The notes under the pieces: generated by a model
Told to the model about the DNA's origin: nothing
Database searches by the model: none
Seen by the model: only the letters and a program-made list of their open reading frames with translations
In this document: in pieces, positions 11,630 to 23,139 of the stretch
Layout: each line of letters opens with the position of its first letter
Numbering within the stretch: the stretch's first letter is position 1
Made by a program: the position numbers and the translations under genes
NCBI GenBank assembly: GCA_030762935.1
Contig: CM060900.1
Location: 400,057,132-400,121,131, forward strand
Length of the DNA stretch: 64,000 nucleotides
Origin: Hymenopus coronatus
Lineage: Eukaryota > Arthropoda > Insecta > Mantodea > Hymenopodidae
Direction: 5' to 3'

Positions 11630-12035
11630 CAAATTGTGCTCATTATAATGTGAATTTTTTGTCAATGGTCATTAATACAGGTTTAAAATAGCTATATAAA
11701 TAGCAGAATGCTAAAAGTTTCATATAATCCTAACCATTTGGATTAGAAATATTTTTCTTGATTCCTATACAATTAGAATTTGGGAATTTAACACATTTTG
11801 AAATTATGCTCCTTATATTTCCTTATAGACACAACAGGATTAGGGGAATAGAGTAGGCTTAAGTATGATAGTCAAATGTTTAAAGAGCTGGTCGCTATGA
11901 GAGCCTTAAAATGTTGTTCTCTTTGCTTGACCAGCAGAAAGAAAAAGATAATTACTTTCCATTTGAGAAAAACATAAAATGAGGGAAAATAGAAGCCATA
12001 ACATGGAATATCTTGGAAATGGTTAAATCCACAAA
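11630..12035. other. No recognised features
   Basis: AT-rich sequence with no supported gene or repeat. Confidence 0.35.
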
Positions 12036-12039
12036 TAAT

Positions 12040-12440
12040 TTAAAAAAGATTGTGTATTTTGGCAAAATGTACATTATGTACCAGTTATGCAAAAGTCATC
12101 CAGAATGAAGAGGACTTCAGGTGCTATTCTCAGAAAATTCAAGATATGCATTTTATCTGTCATAAAAATATCTTAACATGTGGTATTTTAATCAAAATGT
12201 TCCATGGAAAGTTTGTATTCTTGGAAAATGGAGAACTTGAAATATTAAATTTGGTATATAACTGAGTTTTTGGTTTTGAGTAATGCTGTTCATGCTAATA
12301 CACACACCTTCTTCTGAAATGTTTTTATTGCAGGGACCTCAAAACATACATTTCTGGTGAAATCTCTACATAAAATTTTTGGGTGGAATATAATATTTAC
12401 TGTAGGTAATAGAGAAAGTAGTAGAAAAAGAGATTAAATT
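12040..12440 (-). repeat. Dispersed repeat R600, minus-strand copy
   Basis: The block with CAGAATGAAGAGGACTTCAG at 12099 is the reverse complement of blocks such as GAAGACCTCTTCATTCTG at 51224, and it is followed by a TCAAGATATGCATTTTAT-like and then, near 12340-12410, a GACCTCAAAACATAC...GGTGAAATC...TTGGGTGGAAT series in the same reversed order as in plus-strand copies. This is one of at least ten copies in the window. Confidence 0.75.
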
Positions 12441-12449
12441 CACTAAATT

Positions 12450-13200
12450 AATTTCTTTTAATCTCTACAATTAAAGTTTTATGCAGTTATTTTTGAACCT
12501 ATGTCTGCATTTGCAAATTAAATATTCTGGGCACTAATGACCTCAGTAGTTGTGTACCCTAAAGCTCTATCACTATGACAACCATGACTGCTGGTTATTA
12601 AATTCAATACTAAATTTTTTTGTCTCCATTTTCATAAATCGCTAATAATAATGTAAGAGAAGACTGTGAGAGTCAGTTGAAACAAATTGCCAGTAGCAAT
12701 AAAAAAGGTGAACTGAAAATCTGACTGAATTCATGTGTGTTTCAGCAAAAATATTGTCAAAAAATAAGATTACAGCAAAATTTAGAGTATGAAGAAACTA
12801 CCAAAAAACAAAATAGAATGATTAAATTCGGCCTTTTAAAATATATGACACTCAGAAATGATATCCCTGAATATACCCAGGATTTTGCTGAAAGTAAAAA
12901 TCTGAATATGCAATTGAGCCCCAGTAATTCAAGCTAATTGGGTTGAGGTTTCCTTGAATTACAATAAACTCAGATTATATGGAAATATCACTAAATCAAT
13001 AGAACAAATATTCAATGAGTACAATAATGGTTAAAAAAAATAAAGAAAGAAGCAATATTTTACATACCTGTGATGTCTGGACTTACGTGGGCAAACAATT
13101 CCAAGCTGCAAACAGCATAAGTTTCGTTTTAAAGAAATTATCCAAAGCCCTTTGGTTTAAAATAGAACCTTGTTTTAACAGCAATGTTGCGTTATCTTCT
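12450..13200. other. AT-rich stretch without recognised genes
   Basis: Short open frames at 12737 and 13015 lack motifs and have AT-driven composition; I do not regard them as genes. Confidence 0.4.
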
Positions 13201-13202
13201 AA

Positions 13203-13505
13203 ATGAAAATGAAATGGCCTGTTATTTATGGACGCTCTTTAACTGCTTTGGTTCTCAGCATCTCATTCTATATTGGGCATGAAAGACCGCTTAATTTTGC
13301 TCAGAGGCCTCTCTTATCAGGCTTGAGGTTCTTTTACGTGCCGTAAATCTACGACACGGGACCCACAGCTTTACTTACCTTCCGAAGGAAGCCATGCTAA
13401 GGATTTTTATGCCCGAAAAAATCCATCGTCCTCTGCCGGGTTTGAACCCGCGACCTTGGGTATATGAAGTTAGCATGGTAACCATTACACCACGGAGGGC
13501 GACTG
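13203..13505 (-). repeat. tRNA-derived SINE with conserved body
   Basis: Reverse-complemented, the right end (13502-13434) reads as a tRNA-like head: TGGTGTAATGGTTACCATG is a near-perfect A box and GGTTCAAACCC a perfect B box, with the 3' half of an acceptor stem. The body (13330-13380) has the unusual block ACGTGCCGTAAATCTACGAC, which I remember as a widely conserved SINE body in arthropods, and the element ends near 13205 in a TGAAATGAAATGG run. It is a complete-looking retroposon of about 300 bp and is transcribed, if at all, by RNA polymerase III. Not a functional tRNA gene, because the body continues well past the head. Confidence 0.8.
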
Positions 13506-13859
13506 TTATCTTTTAAGAAGCATGGTGTCGTTGGAGTAGCTTTTAGTTGCTGCTCGATATAATGTAATGCCAAATTAATGCTGCCAAACCCTTGATGTGA
13601 GTAATCACTGGTATTCATCAGGAAATTTCTCATTACCACTGTTTTCAACAGATTCATTTCAACAATTGCAAGATCAGGCACTACTGTTCATCCATTCTGA
13701 AACCCCATTCACATTCAGCTTAAATTTTCATCATTTCAGGCCGCAGTAGATCATCTTAGTCTGCATGGTGTGTATCCATTTCATTCCATAAAATCTTGTT
13801 CCAAGACTTTTTAGTATGTCCACCTTTCAGACCATGAATCAGCTATCAAGTAAACTGAA

Positions 13860-13860
<1 letters not shown>

Positions 13861-13893
<33 letters not shown>
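13861..13893. repeat. Poly(T) tract
   Basis: About thirty consecutive T residues; could be the tail of a minus-strand retroposon, but no body was recognised next to it. Confidence 0.95.
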
Positions 13894-13899
13894 TAAAAA

Positions 13900-14680
13900 T
13901 TCTTTACTTATGCATATTTTAGTGACCATTGTCATTGAGCAGGGATTACTGTACAGTATTTTTTTCTGAAAAGATGATATGCACTGTGCAATTGGTTGTC
14001 ATGGGGTCCTCATTAGTGAAGGGTCAATAAAGAAAGAGCAAGTGCACTCCTCCAAACCTAACAGCATCTGTCAATCTGTAATAAAAATGCATTAGCAGTC
14101 TGAGGTCAAGGTTATTTCAGTGCATTATGAATGAATACCCTAATTGGGAAAGTTTTACCTGTACTGTATGCGGAAAATTGAAAGAAAGTTCAAAATGTAA
14201 CACATTCAAAAGTATGTAAAACTTGCATGCAGACAATGTATAATATTTTATTCTAGTTGTATGTAAAATTTTAATTTTCTTTAGACCAGCTCAAATTACA
14301 GAGGCTCTACTGTACTCAGTTATGTATGTCTAGAGATTGATAATTACTATGTGTGCACATTTTCTTGGATGTTCGGTTCTCTACTCTTCATTCAGTATAT
14401 TTTGCACAATTTTGGAAGGAGTGTAAGAGGACCACATAGAGACGTGAAATGTGCTTATACATCCTGACATATAGCAGGTTCATTGCCAAGGTTTCATTCT
14501 CTCTGCAGATCCCAAGAGTTCATGCACATGCATGTGCACTGTGTTTCATTTAATACAAGGATCAGAATCACCAGCACAACACTGTTCTACAACAATAATT
14601 AGCCATCCTTTGTTAGTGCACAGGAGGCGTTTCAGTGCTTAGGGCGGAAAACTGTATTCCATAAGACTTATTATTGTTGT
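13900..14680. other. No recognised genes; probably includes the 5' end of the adjacent mariner
   Basis: No coding motif was seen; the stretch ends where the mariner reading frame starts. Confidence 0.3.
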
Positions 14681-14689
14681 TCTTGCATA

Positions 14690-15570
14690 AGAAATTTTGA
14701 AGATGTTAAAAACCAAGATTCAAGCAGTGATAAAGTACTTTGTAAAGAAAGGTATGAAAGTAAGTGAAATTCATGCCAATTTGCTGAACACTTTGGAAGA
14801 CACTGCTCCTTCATATTCACCTGTTGCTTAGTGGACCAGAAAATTAAAATTTGGTTGTAAGAGCATAGAAGTCGATCCACATAGTGGTCAGCCAAGATGT
14901 GTCACCCCCTCAGAAATGGTTGCAAAAGTCCCCAAAATGATCTTGGAGGATTGCTGACTGAGTGTGCGAGAAATTGCTGTTGCTGTAGTGATATGTGAAT
15001 GGGTAAAAAAATTTCCTCCAGATGAGTGCTGTGACTGCGAACACAAATGCACCATAGTGCAAATTTCTGAGCAATATTGGTCCCATTTTCAGAAAAACCA
15101 ACAAAAAATTTTTGCACCAGTTCATGACCACAGGTGAAATATAGGTCCACTACTTTGCACCAGAAGCAAAACAATCAAAACAGTGTAAGCATGATTTATT
15201 CTCCACCTCCAAATAAATCACAGACAATACAGTTGGCCGGAAAGGTGATGGCATAAATTTTCTGGGATGAAAAAGGGATTTTGCTGATGGATTATCTGTT
15301 TAATGGTCAAGCAATTATGGGAGTATACTATGCTCACCTCTTGGCCCAACTACAGCAAAAGGCATGCCAAAAAAGGGCAGAAGAAAGTCTTCTTCCATCA
15401 GGACAATGCATGACTGCACACATGTGTAATTGCCAGGGCAAAAATATATGAGGTGAGGTATAATTCATTGCCTCACCTGCCTTATTAATCTGACATGACT
15501 TCCATCTCTTCCCAAAGCTCATAAGTTTCTTCAGTAAATGGAAATTTTCTTCAAATGAACTAATGGTCAA
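14690..15570 (+). pseudogene. mariner transposase remnant
   Basis: The plus-strand frames begin with AVIKYFVKKGMKVSEIHANL, go through WTRKLKFGCKSIEVDPHSGQ and a PRCVTPSEMVAKV block, then EDC-LSVREIAVAV. This is the N-terminal HTH and linker architecture of mariner transposases. Further on, IQLAGKVMA and FWDEKGILLMDYL (about 15230-15300) correspond to the segment between the first and second catalytic D, and a frameshifted HQDNA-type block lies near 15400. Many stops are present. No terminal inverted repeats could be defined. It is one of three mariner remnants of different lineages in the window. Confidence 0.8.
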
Positions 15571-15572
15571 TG

Positions 15573-15725
15573 TCAAAGTAGCTCAATGGTTAGAGCAAAG
15601 GCACAGAGAGCGGGAGAACGATGTTCAAATCCCAGCTGTGGCATTGAATTTTTCAACTGGTTCTAATAATACTGTTACCCCTGGGTACCTTTCAATATAT
15701 ACAAAAGAGAGGAGCATTACCATTA
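15573..15725 (+). repeat. SINE family Y, copy 1
   Basis: A tRNA-like head with A box TAGCTCAATGGTTAGAGCA and B box GTTCAAATCCC is followed by the body TTGAATTTTTCAACTGGTTC and ends in ACCTTTCAATATATACAAAAG. It is about 85-90 percent identical by eye to the copy at 15896. Confidence 0.8.
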
Positions 15726-15729
15726 TAAT

Positions 15730-15890
15730 AAAAAGTAGCCTGTATGATGGAGATAACATAGTTTATATTACCTGGATAGTAACTACTTACGATGGTAAGT
15801 CACCATGAAGGTAGTTCTCTGAAGTGAGACATACTGGTTGGTTGAACCAGGTAAAACACACATAATCAGTTGGAAGATTTAATGCCATAC
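15730..15890. other. Spacer between two SINE Y copies
   Basis: About 160 bp without recognised features. Confidence 0.3.
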
Positions 15891-15895
15891 CGGCA

Positions 15896-16160
15896 AGTTG
15901 TCACAGTAGTTCAATGGTTAGGGCAACTGCACGGAGAGTGAGAGAACCGTGTTCAAATCCTGGCTGTATCATTGAATTTTTCAACTGGTTCTGAGGGTAC
16001 TAACTGTTACCTCTGTGTACCTTTCAATATATACAAAAGAGCAAAGCATTACAATAATAATAATAATAATAATAGTAGTAAGTATAATAGTAGTAATTAT
16101 AATTGTAATAATAATAGTAATAATAATAATAATAGTAATAGTCGAGAGTTGATGAGTATT
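15896..16160 (+). repeat. SINE family Y, copy 2, with (AAT)n tail
   Basis: Same head and body as the copy at 15573, and the body ends in CAATATATACAAAAGAGCAA directly followed by an (AAT/AGT)n tract of about 90 bp from 16047. A simple-repeat tail growing from the 3' end is typical of SINEs mobilised by a LINE. Confidence 0.8.
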
Positions 16161-16164
16161 TTGT

Positions 16165-16955
16165 AGGCCCAGAGGAATCTCATTTTTGAGATGTAATAAA
16201 GGCATTGGAACATTGATGGACCAAGTGAATTAGAGTACAGGGATACTAAATTGAAAAATAAAAATAGTTTGAATCAGGTCAGTTGTTATTTTGGGTTTCA
16301 TTCTGAGAGCTTATCAAATGACCCTTGTAATTCAGCTAGTTCACAGTAAATTAGGTAACCTATTCAGCATAATGGATGAAGGCCTCAAAGAAAGAAACTT
16401 TCTGAGGTTGACAATACTGTGGAAAGAGATGGGTGAGCAAGCTCTTCTTCACCTGGCCCTCACTTCCCAATAAAGCCAGCACCCAAGAAAAGGTGTACAT
16501 GGAGTATATTATGTTAATACTAACCAAATGAATGTGCATTTTAAGTTTACTACAACATAGGTGTTATCATTATAAAAAATTAAGTTCATCACAAAATTAA
16601 GGTTACATTAGTCACATGGTTGAGTTTATGTTAGTTGCTACTTTTAAAGTTGAGTAACGCATAATTTTAAAAGTCTGATGTGTTCTATTCCCATTGATTT
16701 TCTCCACCCTTTCTGCAAGTAAATTATTCTTACAAAAGATATTCTTTTATCTACATCTTGCTAATCAAGATAAGCACTAACAGAAATTGTCTTACTACTT
16801 GATTCCGTGTAAGTAGAAGGGAAATATGGCTAAAGCGATAGTCCTATCTTTTAAAAGCGGGTCATTATGTGAATGATTGAAGTTTGGTTCACCTTGCAAG
16901 GCCAACAGTAAACAAGCGTAAGATGTAAGGAAAGTTACCCCATTTGAGAAAAGTT
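16165..16955. other. No recognised genes
   Basis: AT-rich sequence with one 60-codon chance frame at 16291; no motifs. Confidence 0.35.
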
Positions 16956-16959
16956 ACGT

Positions 16960-17490
16960 AGATTTTAAACTTGAAACCAATGATAAGAAATATCTTCAAA
17001 ATGGTCAAATCTACAACAAAAATGCATATGACATAAATTGTGTGTTTTAACAAGATCTACACTGTTTGTTTAGTAAGTTTTGCCTATTTCTTATGGGTTT
17101 CTAGTTATGCAAAATTCATCCAGAACGAACAGGTCTTCAGAAGCTATTCCCAGAAAATTCAAGATATACGTACATTTTATTTGTGATGTAAATATCTATA
17201 ATATACAGTATTTTAATTAAAATTGTTAGAGCCTTTTTTTGCTAAAACAAAATTTTCAAAAAATTTTCCATACAGGATTTTCTTAAAAAACTTCATGTCA
17301 CATCCTTGGAAGATAATAAACTTAAATACCATCTTTGTATGTAACACACTTTTAGTTTTTGAGCTTTGATGTCCACATACACAGACCTGTTTTTAAAATG
17401 CTTTTCTTGGACTCGGGGAACCTCAAAACATATACCTCTGGTGAAATATCGGTATCAAATTTTTGGGTAGAATACAGCAACTTCTCTATA
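16960..17490 (-). repeat. Dispersed repeat R600, minus-strand copy
   Basis: Shares with the copy at 12040, in order, AGTTATGCAAAATTCATCC, CAGAACGAACAGGTCTTCAG, CCCAGAAAATTCAAGATATA, and further on GGGAACCTCAAAACATATAC and TGGGTAGAATAC blocks. The order is reversed relative to plus-strand copies. Confidence 0.75.
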
Positions 17491-17949
17491 CACTATGTAC
17501 ACCCATCACCATAAAAAAATTAGTCATGTCTGGAGCACCAAATTCGTCTTAAGTCCCTCACAGCACAGCGCCTTCTGTACACCATCCACAATAAAGTTGT
17601 GTAGCAGCAGCAACAAGTTATCACAACTTCCAAATCTTAATATTACTAGCCCATATGATCGATAATCGTAATCAAATACACAACTTTAGCCTCTTCAACA
17701 ACAAAATATTAATGACACAAAACATGCATCAGTTTGGATTGTAAAACCTGCCACTTTTTATGTGTGTTCACTGTAGCATTGTGGCAAAACATAGGTTACT
17801 CCTCTGGTGAGAATTACAGATTTGCTTTTCACATGTAGCAAACTTTTTGTTTCCTTCCCTTAATGATCTTAAATCAACATATGGGCTACCTATTTATTTT
17901 AGGCATACTTATTTCATACACAACATTTGGTACAATTAATAACATTATA

Positions 17950-19219
17950 CAATCGCCGCAATGGAAATCTTTACATGGTAATGGAAACAACAAACACTGA
18001 CTTTACATGGTTTTATTTTTAACTTTTCCTTACAATTAGTACTTGGTCATATTTCCCTTAACTTGTATCACTTTCATGAGTCTCCTAGGCATTGAGTCTG
18101 CTAGATTTTCAAAATAGTTTTTGCCCATTTCCACCCATATGTTCCTCAACACCTGCAGCTCCTTAATATTTGATGGTTGCAGCTCTTCTATTTTATCTTT
18201 CATTCGATCCCAAGCATTTTCTATTGGATTTAGGTCAGGGAAGTTACCAAGTACAGGTATATTATTGTCTTTTAGGAACTTCTGAACCATCTTTGATCTA
18301 TGAGCAGGAGCACTATCATGCATAAAGTACTGATACTGATGAATTAGTCAAAATGTGACCAATTTGTTATGTTCTTAGGGAGAAAGCACAAGCCACCTCT
18401 ACAGTAATTACCATTAAAAGCACCCCATACCATCACACTTTCTGAATGTTAAACAGTTTTGACAGTAAACTTTGGACACATCGTGACACATTTTTTGGCC
18501 TTCTCACCTTTTTGGACTTTCCTCTGACCAATTTGAAAGTGCTTTCATCAGAAAACATTACTTTGCGCCAGTCCTCTGATGTCCAGTGCTGATATGCTTT
18601 GCAGAAATTAACTCTTTTCTTCATCATAGCTTCAGTTAGAAGAGGCTTCTTGGCAGAGCACAGAATTGGTAAACAGGTCTTTTTCAAGCCAAAGCTGAAT
18701 GGTCCGGATTGCAACTTAGTTGAGCAGGTCTGGATGATTCTTTTTTAATCCAGCCACTGTAATCCAATAGCCATCACTACACATTTTAGAAGATCATCAG
18801 TCTTTCTTAAAGTCTTTCTTTTACCACCTGAGTCTGTTTTTTGATTTGGTCTGATGTCACATGGTAAAGGTGCTGCTGTCTCTTTTAGGTCATAAATAGC
18901 TTGTCTTGAAACCTTTAGATCAGCAGCTACACAAATTAATAGAGTTAAAGCACTAGTCTTCTCCTCAGAAGAGAGTTTCTTGCATCCCATTTTGTGTATT
19001 AGATGCAGAAATACACAGCAAAGAAATCGCTGTACAGCAAATACCAGAGGCAGACTGAGACCTAAACTGCTAATGTAAGCAAGTTGCTGCTGTGCACTAG
19101 AGAATCACATGATTTGCAGCTCTGCCCACCTTTTTTGTATAATGGAAGGTGAACAGCACATTGTCTATGTAAAGATTTTCTTTGCATTTAAAATGTAAAG
19201 ATTTCCATTGTGGCCACTA
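17950..19219 (-). mobile_element. Tc1-family DNA transposon, complete with TIRs and TA target duplication
   Basis: The ends are inverted repeats containing CAATGGAAATCTTTACAT; left end CAATCGCCG + this core, right end TAGTGGCCA + this core when reverse complemented. Both ends abut a TA dinucleotide (17948-17949 and 19220-19221), the obligatory Tc1 target duplication. Length is 1,270 bp, as expected for the family. A subterminal repeat of AAAGATTTTCTTTGC lies just inside the right TIR. The transposase is on the minus strand and is broken, so the copy is non-autonomous today. Confidence 0.9.
18036..18990 (-). pseudogene. Tc1-type transposase, three frame-broken pieces
   Basis: The start is MGCKKLSSEEK at 18990, an 81-residue N-terminal piece with a helix-turn-helix (VAADLKVSRQAIYDL). 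The middle piece (18714-18433) contains WRKVMFSDESTF, holding the first catalytic D. The third piece (18323-18036) starts with MHDSAPAHRS, holding the second D, and continues to GNFPDLNPIENAWDRMKDKI, holding the third acidic residue E in the usual NPIEN context. All three catalytic positions are therefore still present; between pieces one needs frame changes near 18740 and 18350. The frame ends at 18036, just inside the left TIR. This is a DDE transposase of the IS630-Tc1-mariner group. Confidence 0.9.
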
Positions 19220-19229
19220 TAGTTATTAC

Positions 19230-20015
19230 AATGCTTCTTTGAGTGTTTGTTCTACTGAACATCAATATGCTGCACACTAAAGCATGTGGTGTGCAGAAAT
19301 ACTAAACATGTTAAGAAAACCAAGGTTTTGAAACATTTTTAAGATTAATTTTTTTTTAATTAACATACTTTCACAAAGCGATCAAACATACCCTTCATAA
19401 GCCGATCCGTGGAGATATTCTCATACAAGGTGGCCTATTCTTCCACACAAAAGGGGAAGGTGATTATCGTCCAAAGCGGACCCAATATGCTGGAAAATAT
19501 ATGGATTCACAATTCCATTAAGTTCGCGTATCTGTATCATGTTGGAGTTGGATATCAAGGGATGTTCTAGGTATGCTGTGGTGGCTTGATGATACAATAA
19601 ACGATGTGCAATACATAGTAATACTCGATAATATGTTTATTTCTCTATTGAGAATGTTTGGGCTAAGGTAAAAAGGGAGCTGCGCTCCAATTACCTGTAA
19701 ATGGGCAAAAGACAAAATATGGCTTCTGGGCACAAATTCAAGAAGCCTGGGCTTTTGTTGCTTCTTGTCCACATTACTGTGGGCATTTATTTTGTCTATG
19801 CCCTGAAGTTTGAGGGCAGTTATATGGCTTGAGGGTTCATACACCCGCTATTAATTGTGTTTATATTTTGTGTTTCAGTTTTAGAAGATAACAGTTTATT
19901 TACACATTTTTTTTTTGGTTATTTAACATGAGAGTTAGTTAGAATTATGTTTTTGTATGCATAGATAGGCCCATTACTTCAAATGCTAAAGTAATATTAT
20001 GTTCTGCATATCTAG
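19230..20015. other. No recognised genes
   Basis: The part at 19380-19560 is somewhat GC-richer and may be a fragment of another element, but no motif was recognised. A 108-codon minus-strand frame at 19844-19518 has no domain signature and I leave it uncalled. Confidence 0.35.
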
Positions 20016-20020
20016 TTATA

Positions 20021-20135
20021 AAAAAAAAAAAAAAAAAAAAAAAAACATTATGACAAGCAGCGTGAGATTTTTGAACCTAGGAACTTATTAGTGGAAAAAG
20101 GCCTTTTTAACCTCTCGGCCAATGTAGCTGTTTTC
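20021..20135 (-). repeat. tRNA-like sequence next to an oligo(A) tract (SINE or tRNA pseudogene)
   Basis: Reverse-complemented, TGGCCGAGAGGTTAAAAAGG is an A box of the tRNA-Leu/Ser type and AGGTTCAAAAATC is a degenerate B box about 35 bases on. An oligo(A) run of 25 lies on the plus strand at 20021-20045. Mismatches in the B box and no acceptor-stem complementarity argue against a functional tRNA. Confidence 0.55.
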
Positions 20136-20149
20136 AGTACTCAGAAGTT

Positions 20150-22120
20150 AACCATTGCGTTGTCAGTCACTGGCCACTGTACAGTTCTTTTGTGTGCGTT
20201 GTGAACACAGCTTTTACGAAGATACCCGAAGTTCTTTGATCAACACATGTAATCTGTGGATGACTCATTTTTTATGACAACGGGTGTACATAGTGTGTGT
20301 AGAGAAAAGTAAAAATATTATTATGAGCAAAGATGTTCCATGTGGCATTGTTTTAACTTTCATTTACTTGCTTCTTCAATTTTCATTTTATGTTGTTAAG
20401 GAAGAAAATGTAACAACGCAAGCCTATACTTTCAATAGCTCTAAAATTATTCTACCTGCTCAATAAACCAAAGAATATTCATTTATAGCAATAAGATTAA
20501 TCTGTTTACAAGATACCATGCAATTTGCAATACATTTTTAATGTTTAACTTATCTCAGGGCATAAAGTAGCAGAAAAATGTTATAATTTCTTTGCTTTAT
20601 TGTGAATGAATTTTGATACCCTCTAAGAAGGTGACCGACCACCTTAAATAAATTAATGATGGCAAATTCAGATTCTTTGAGATTTTAGCTTTAAAGTGAC
20701 ATAGGTGTAACATGATACCAACCCCAAAAGTTGGAAATAATGAAGTGTTGCAGAATTGTGGAGTGACTCCTTACTGTTCACAGTATTCAAAAGAATAGCT
20801 TTAAAAAGTTGTGCATATTACTAATTTAAGTTATGTACCTATTAATTTATTATGATTGTTAATCTCATAGAGGTGAACACTGTACACATTTAAATAAATC
20901 ATACCTTTAAATGGGTTAAAAACAAAGTAGTTCCTTGTCTTTAACACATAAAATTGTTGGATTAACTTCTCTTTTCAAAAGATAAATGGCTTGTTACCCA
21001 TCGTTGGACACAATCCTCTGGTTGCTAGTTTGTTAAACATCTTTTTTAAATGCATTTTCATTTTGTTAAACTTTTTGATAAAGTTTCTGCCTTATTTTTC
21101 CATACTGCACCATCAATACAAGTTGAATATTGCTTAGTGCAGGTATGTTTTCTTCCCTTGTGGCTATGGTTTGCAATTTGGAAAACATCACATATCTTTT
21201 AAGCGCGCTCACAAAAACTTCCATCTGTTAAATCAAGTTCACTGACATCCTCAATACTCTATGAATCTACATTTTAACACCAGTGGTTCATTTACACATG
21301 TGTTAAACCAGTGTTGTAGCAATAAAGTTACAGCAATGTATTTTCTAGCCAAACCATGTGAGTTTAAACTGTTAGTTTTATTAAGAAGTATAAACTGAGC
21401 ATGAATATACAGAGTGCCCCAGAATTCGACTGCCAAATTGGCAGGATTGTAGAGGGGTCCTAGATAAACAGTTTGAGATAGGGAACCTATTGTCCCTTTT
21501 GCCAAATGTCAAAGTTATGGCATGTTTACTGGATCACATATCAATGTCCGAAAATTAAAAAAATGTGGATGTGTGAGACCTGTTTTCAATCAGAATGCCT
21601 CATCATTATGCCAGTAGTGGAAGGAATGCAATATTGGTGCACAATCAATATGATATTTAAAATTACTGGACTTGTACTTTGGCAAAATTGCCAACTCTTT
21701 GAGGGTGTGCATGCCTCTGATAACAGCTCAGTTGATTTCAGAGCATATTGTATAGTTAGCTAGAGCTATCAGCCAAAACATACTGATGGGTGAGTTGGCA
21801 TAGCGCTGGTCATTGAATCCAATGATACAAAGATCACACTGCTCTCTGAAGTTTCCATTTTTTTTGTTTTTTAATTTTCTTGTTTTTCTCAAAGAGCAGC
21901 AATAACACACCTAGTTTACATTTCTGAAGCTAAAATGATAAAATCTCCAGTATAAATTACTCATCTAAGTAGCGTTCAATATTAAATGCAATAATTGTGA
22001 AAGTACCGCCACAGATTTATACAATAAAATAATTAGGTTTGTTGAAAATATTTATATGTGTGATTTGAAATGTAGTAACTGAACTATGATTTTAGTGGTG
22101 GAATAAAAAAATCTGGGTTA
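20150..22120. other. AT-rich stretch; one possible dispersed-repeat end at 21410
   Basis: No gene was recognised. At 21413 the sequence TACAGAGTGCCCCAGAATTC followed by GGGGTCCTAGATAAACAG looks like the start of a dispersed repeat that I have met in other insect genomes (the ACAGGGTGTCC type), but only one copy is present in this window, so it cannot be confirmed here. Confidence 0.35.
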
Positions 22121-22129
22121 TTGCAAGGA

Positions 22130-22215
22130 TTTGAACAATGGTACTTTGATTTTATCCATATGTAGATATTATGCCGTTTTAACCACTTGAGCTACTTGGT
22201 CCTGTGAGATTGTGC
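22130..22215 (-). repeat. tRNA-like SINE head
   Basis: Reverse complement shows A box TAGCTCAAGTGGTTAAAAC and B box GTTCAAATCCTTG at tRNA-like spacing. No tRNA cloverleaf is intact. Confidence 0.55.
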
Positions 22216-22219
22216 ATCT

Positions 22220-23045
22220 GAAAATCTTGTATATTGCCTAGCCATGACTATTGTGAGAATCATGAATTGCTAAACATTGTGTTTATATTGTAAAAGTATA
22301 CACATTATGTGTAAGAAAATAAATTGTTTCAACAAGGTGTAAAACGGAGGTCACACAGACTAACATCCTAAGATAATATAAGCTACGAACTTCAGAGCTC
22401 ATGCACTTTTTCCTGCCATGTGGTACCATTGCTTATGCTTAAGAGCCTCACTTACCAAATTTCCTTTGACTCAGATGAACAATTACTGACATGAACTTGA
22501 ACCTCTTTTGACGATGTTCACAACAATCCTGGAATATTTGACAGGGTGCAAAGTTTCTCTGGTGACCTGTAGTATTTTGTGCTTTGGAGATTGTATTGTT
22601 TCTGTAATTCTCTTTGTATTTGCCTTTCGTGCAGAAATGAAAAGGTAGAATTAACTTTCCTGACTAGTACTTAGTTCTTAATTCACTTTATGTAGTTATC
22701 TGTTTTACTACAGGGGTAGTTTGCAGTTTTATTTCATTTGAAGTTCATATGGCACAATGATAATATTGTTTTGTTAATTGTAAACTATGTACAATTGTAA
22801 TGTACATAACACGTCAGTATATGATACATTGTATTTTACTAACTTGAGGGGCACAGAGAAGTGTACTCGTTCAGGTGTTAAATGCAATTGTTATTGAAAC
22901 ATTCTCCATTGCACCTACAGGCAATGTAGCACCTACATGCTAATTGTACATTACATTTATTTTATTTGTCACTAGGAATAAATCATATTGAGTAACAAAA
23001 CAAAATACAAACAGCTCATAAAATTAAAAAAAAAAATGAGACAGC
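22220..23045. other. No recognised genes
   Basis: AT-rich DNA without motifs. Confidence 0.35.
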
Positions 23046-23049
23046 ATAA

Positions 23050-23130
23050 AAGTAGTTAGGAGGCTTGAACCTTCAACTCCCTCGACAACTTAACCTGATG
23101 GCCATACACTAACCATAGCACTAAATAATG
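23050..23130 (-). repeat. tRNA-like SINE head
   Basis: Reverse complement has GCTATGGTTAGTGTATGG as A box and AAGGTTCAAGCCTCC as B box. Body not recognised. Confidence 0.5.
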
Positions 23131-23139
23131 ACACTATAT

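Noticed and set aside
13434..13502. A tRNA gene on the minus strand
   Set aside because: Good A and B boxes, but the sequence continues into a SINE body and the acceptor stem is imperfect; it is the head of a retroposon.
15972..16205. Asparagine- or isoleucine-rich frames on both strands
   Set aside because: They are translations of the SINE tail (AAT)n.
20050..20135. tRNA-Leu or tRNA-Ser gene
   Set aside because: The B box is mutated and no cloverleaf closes.
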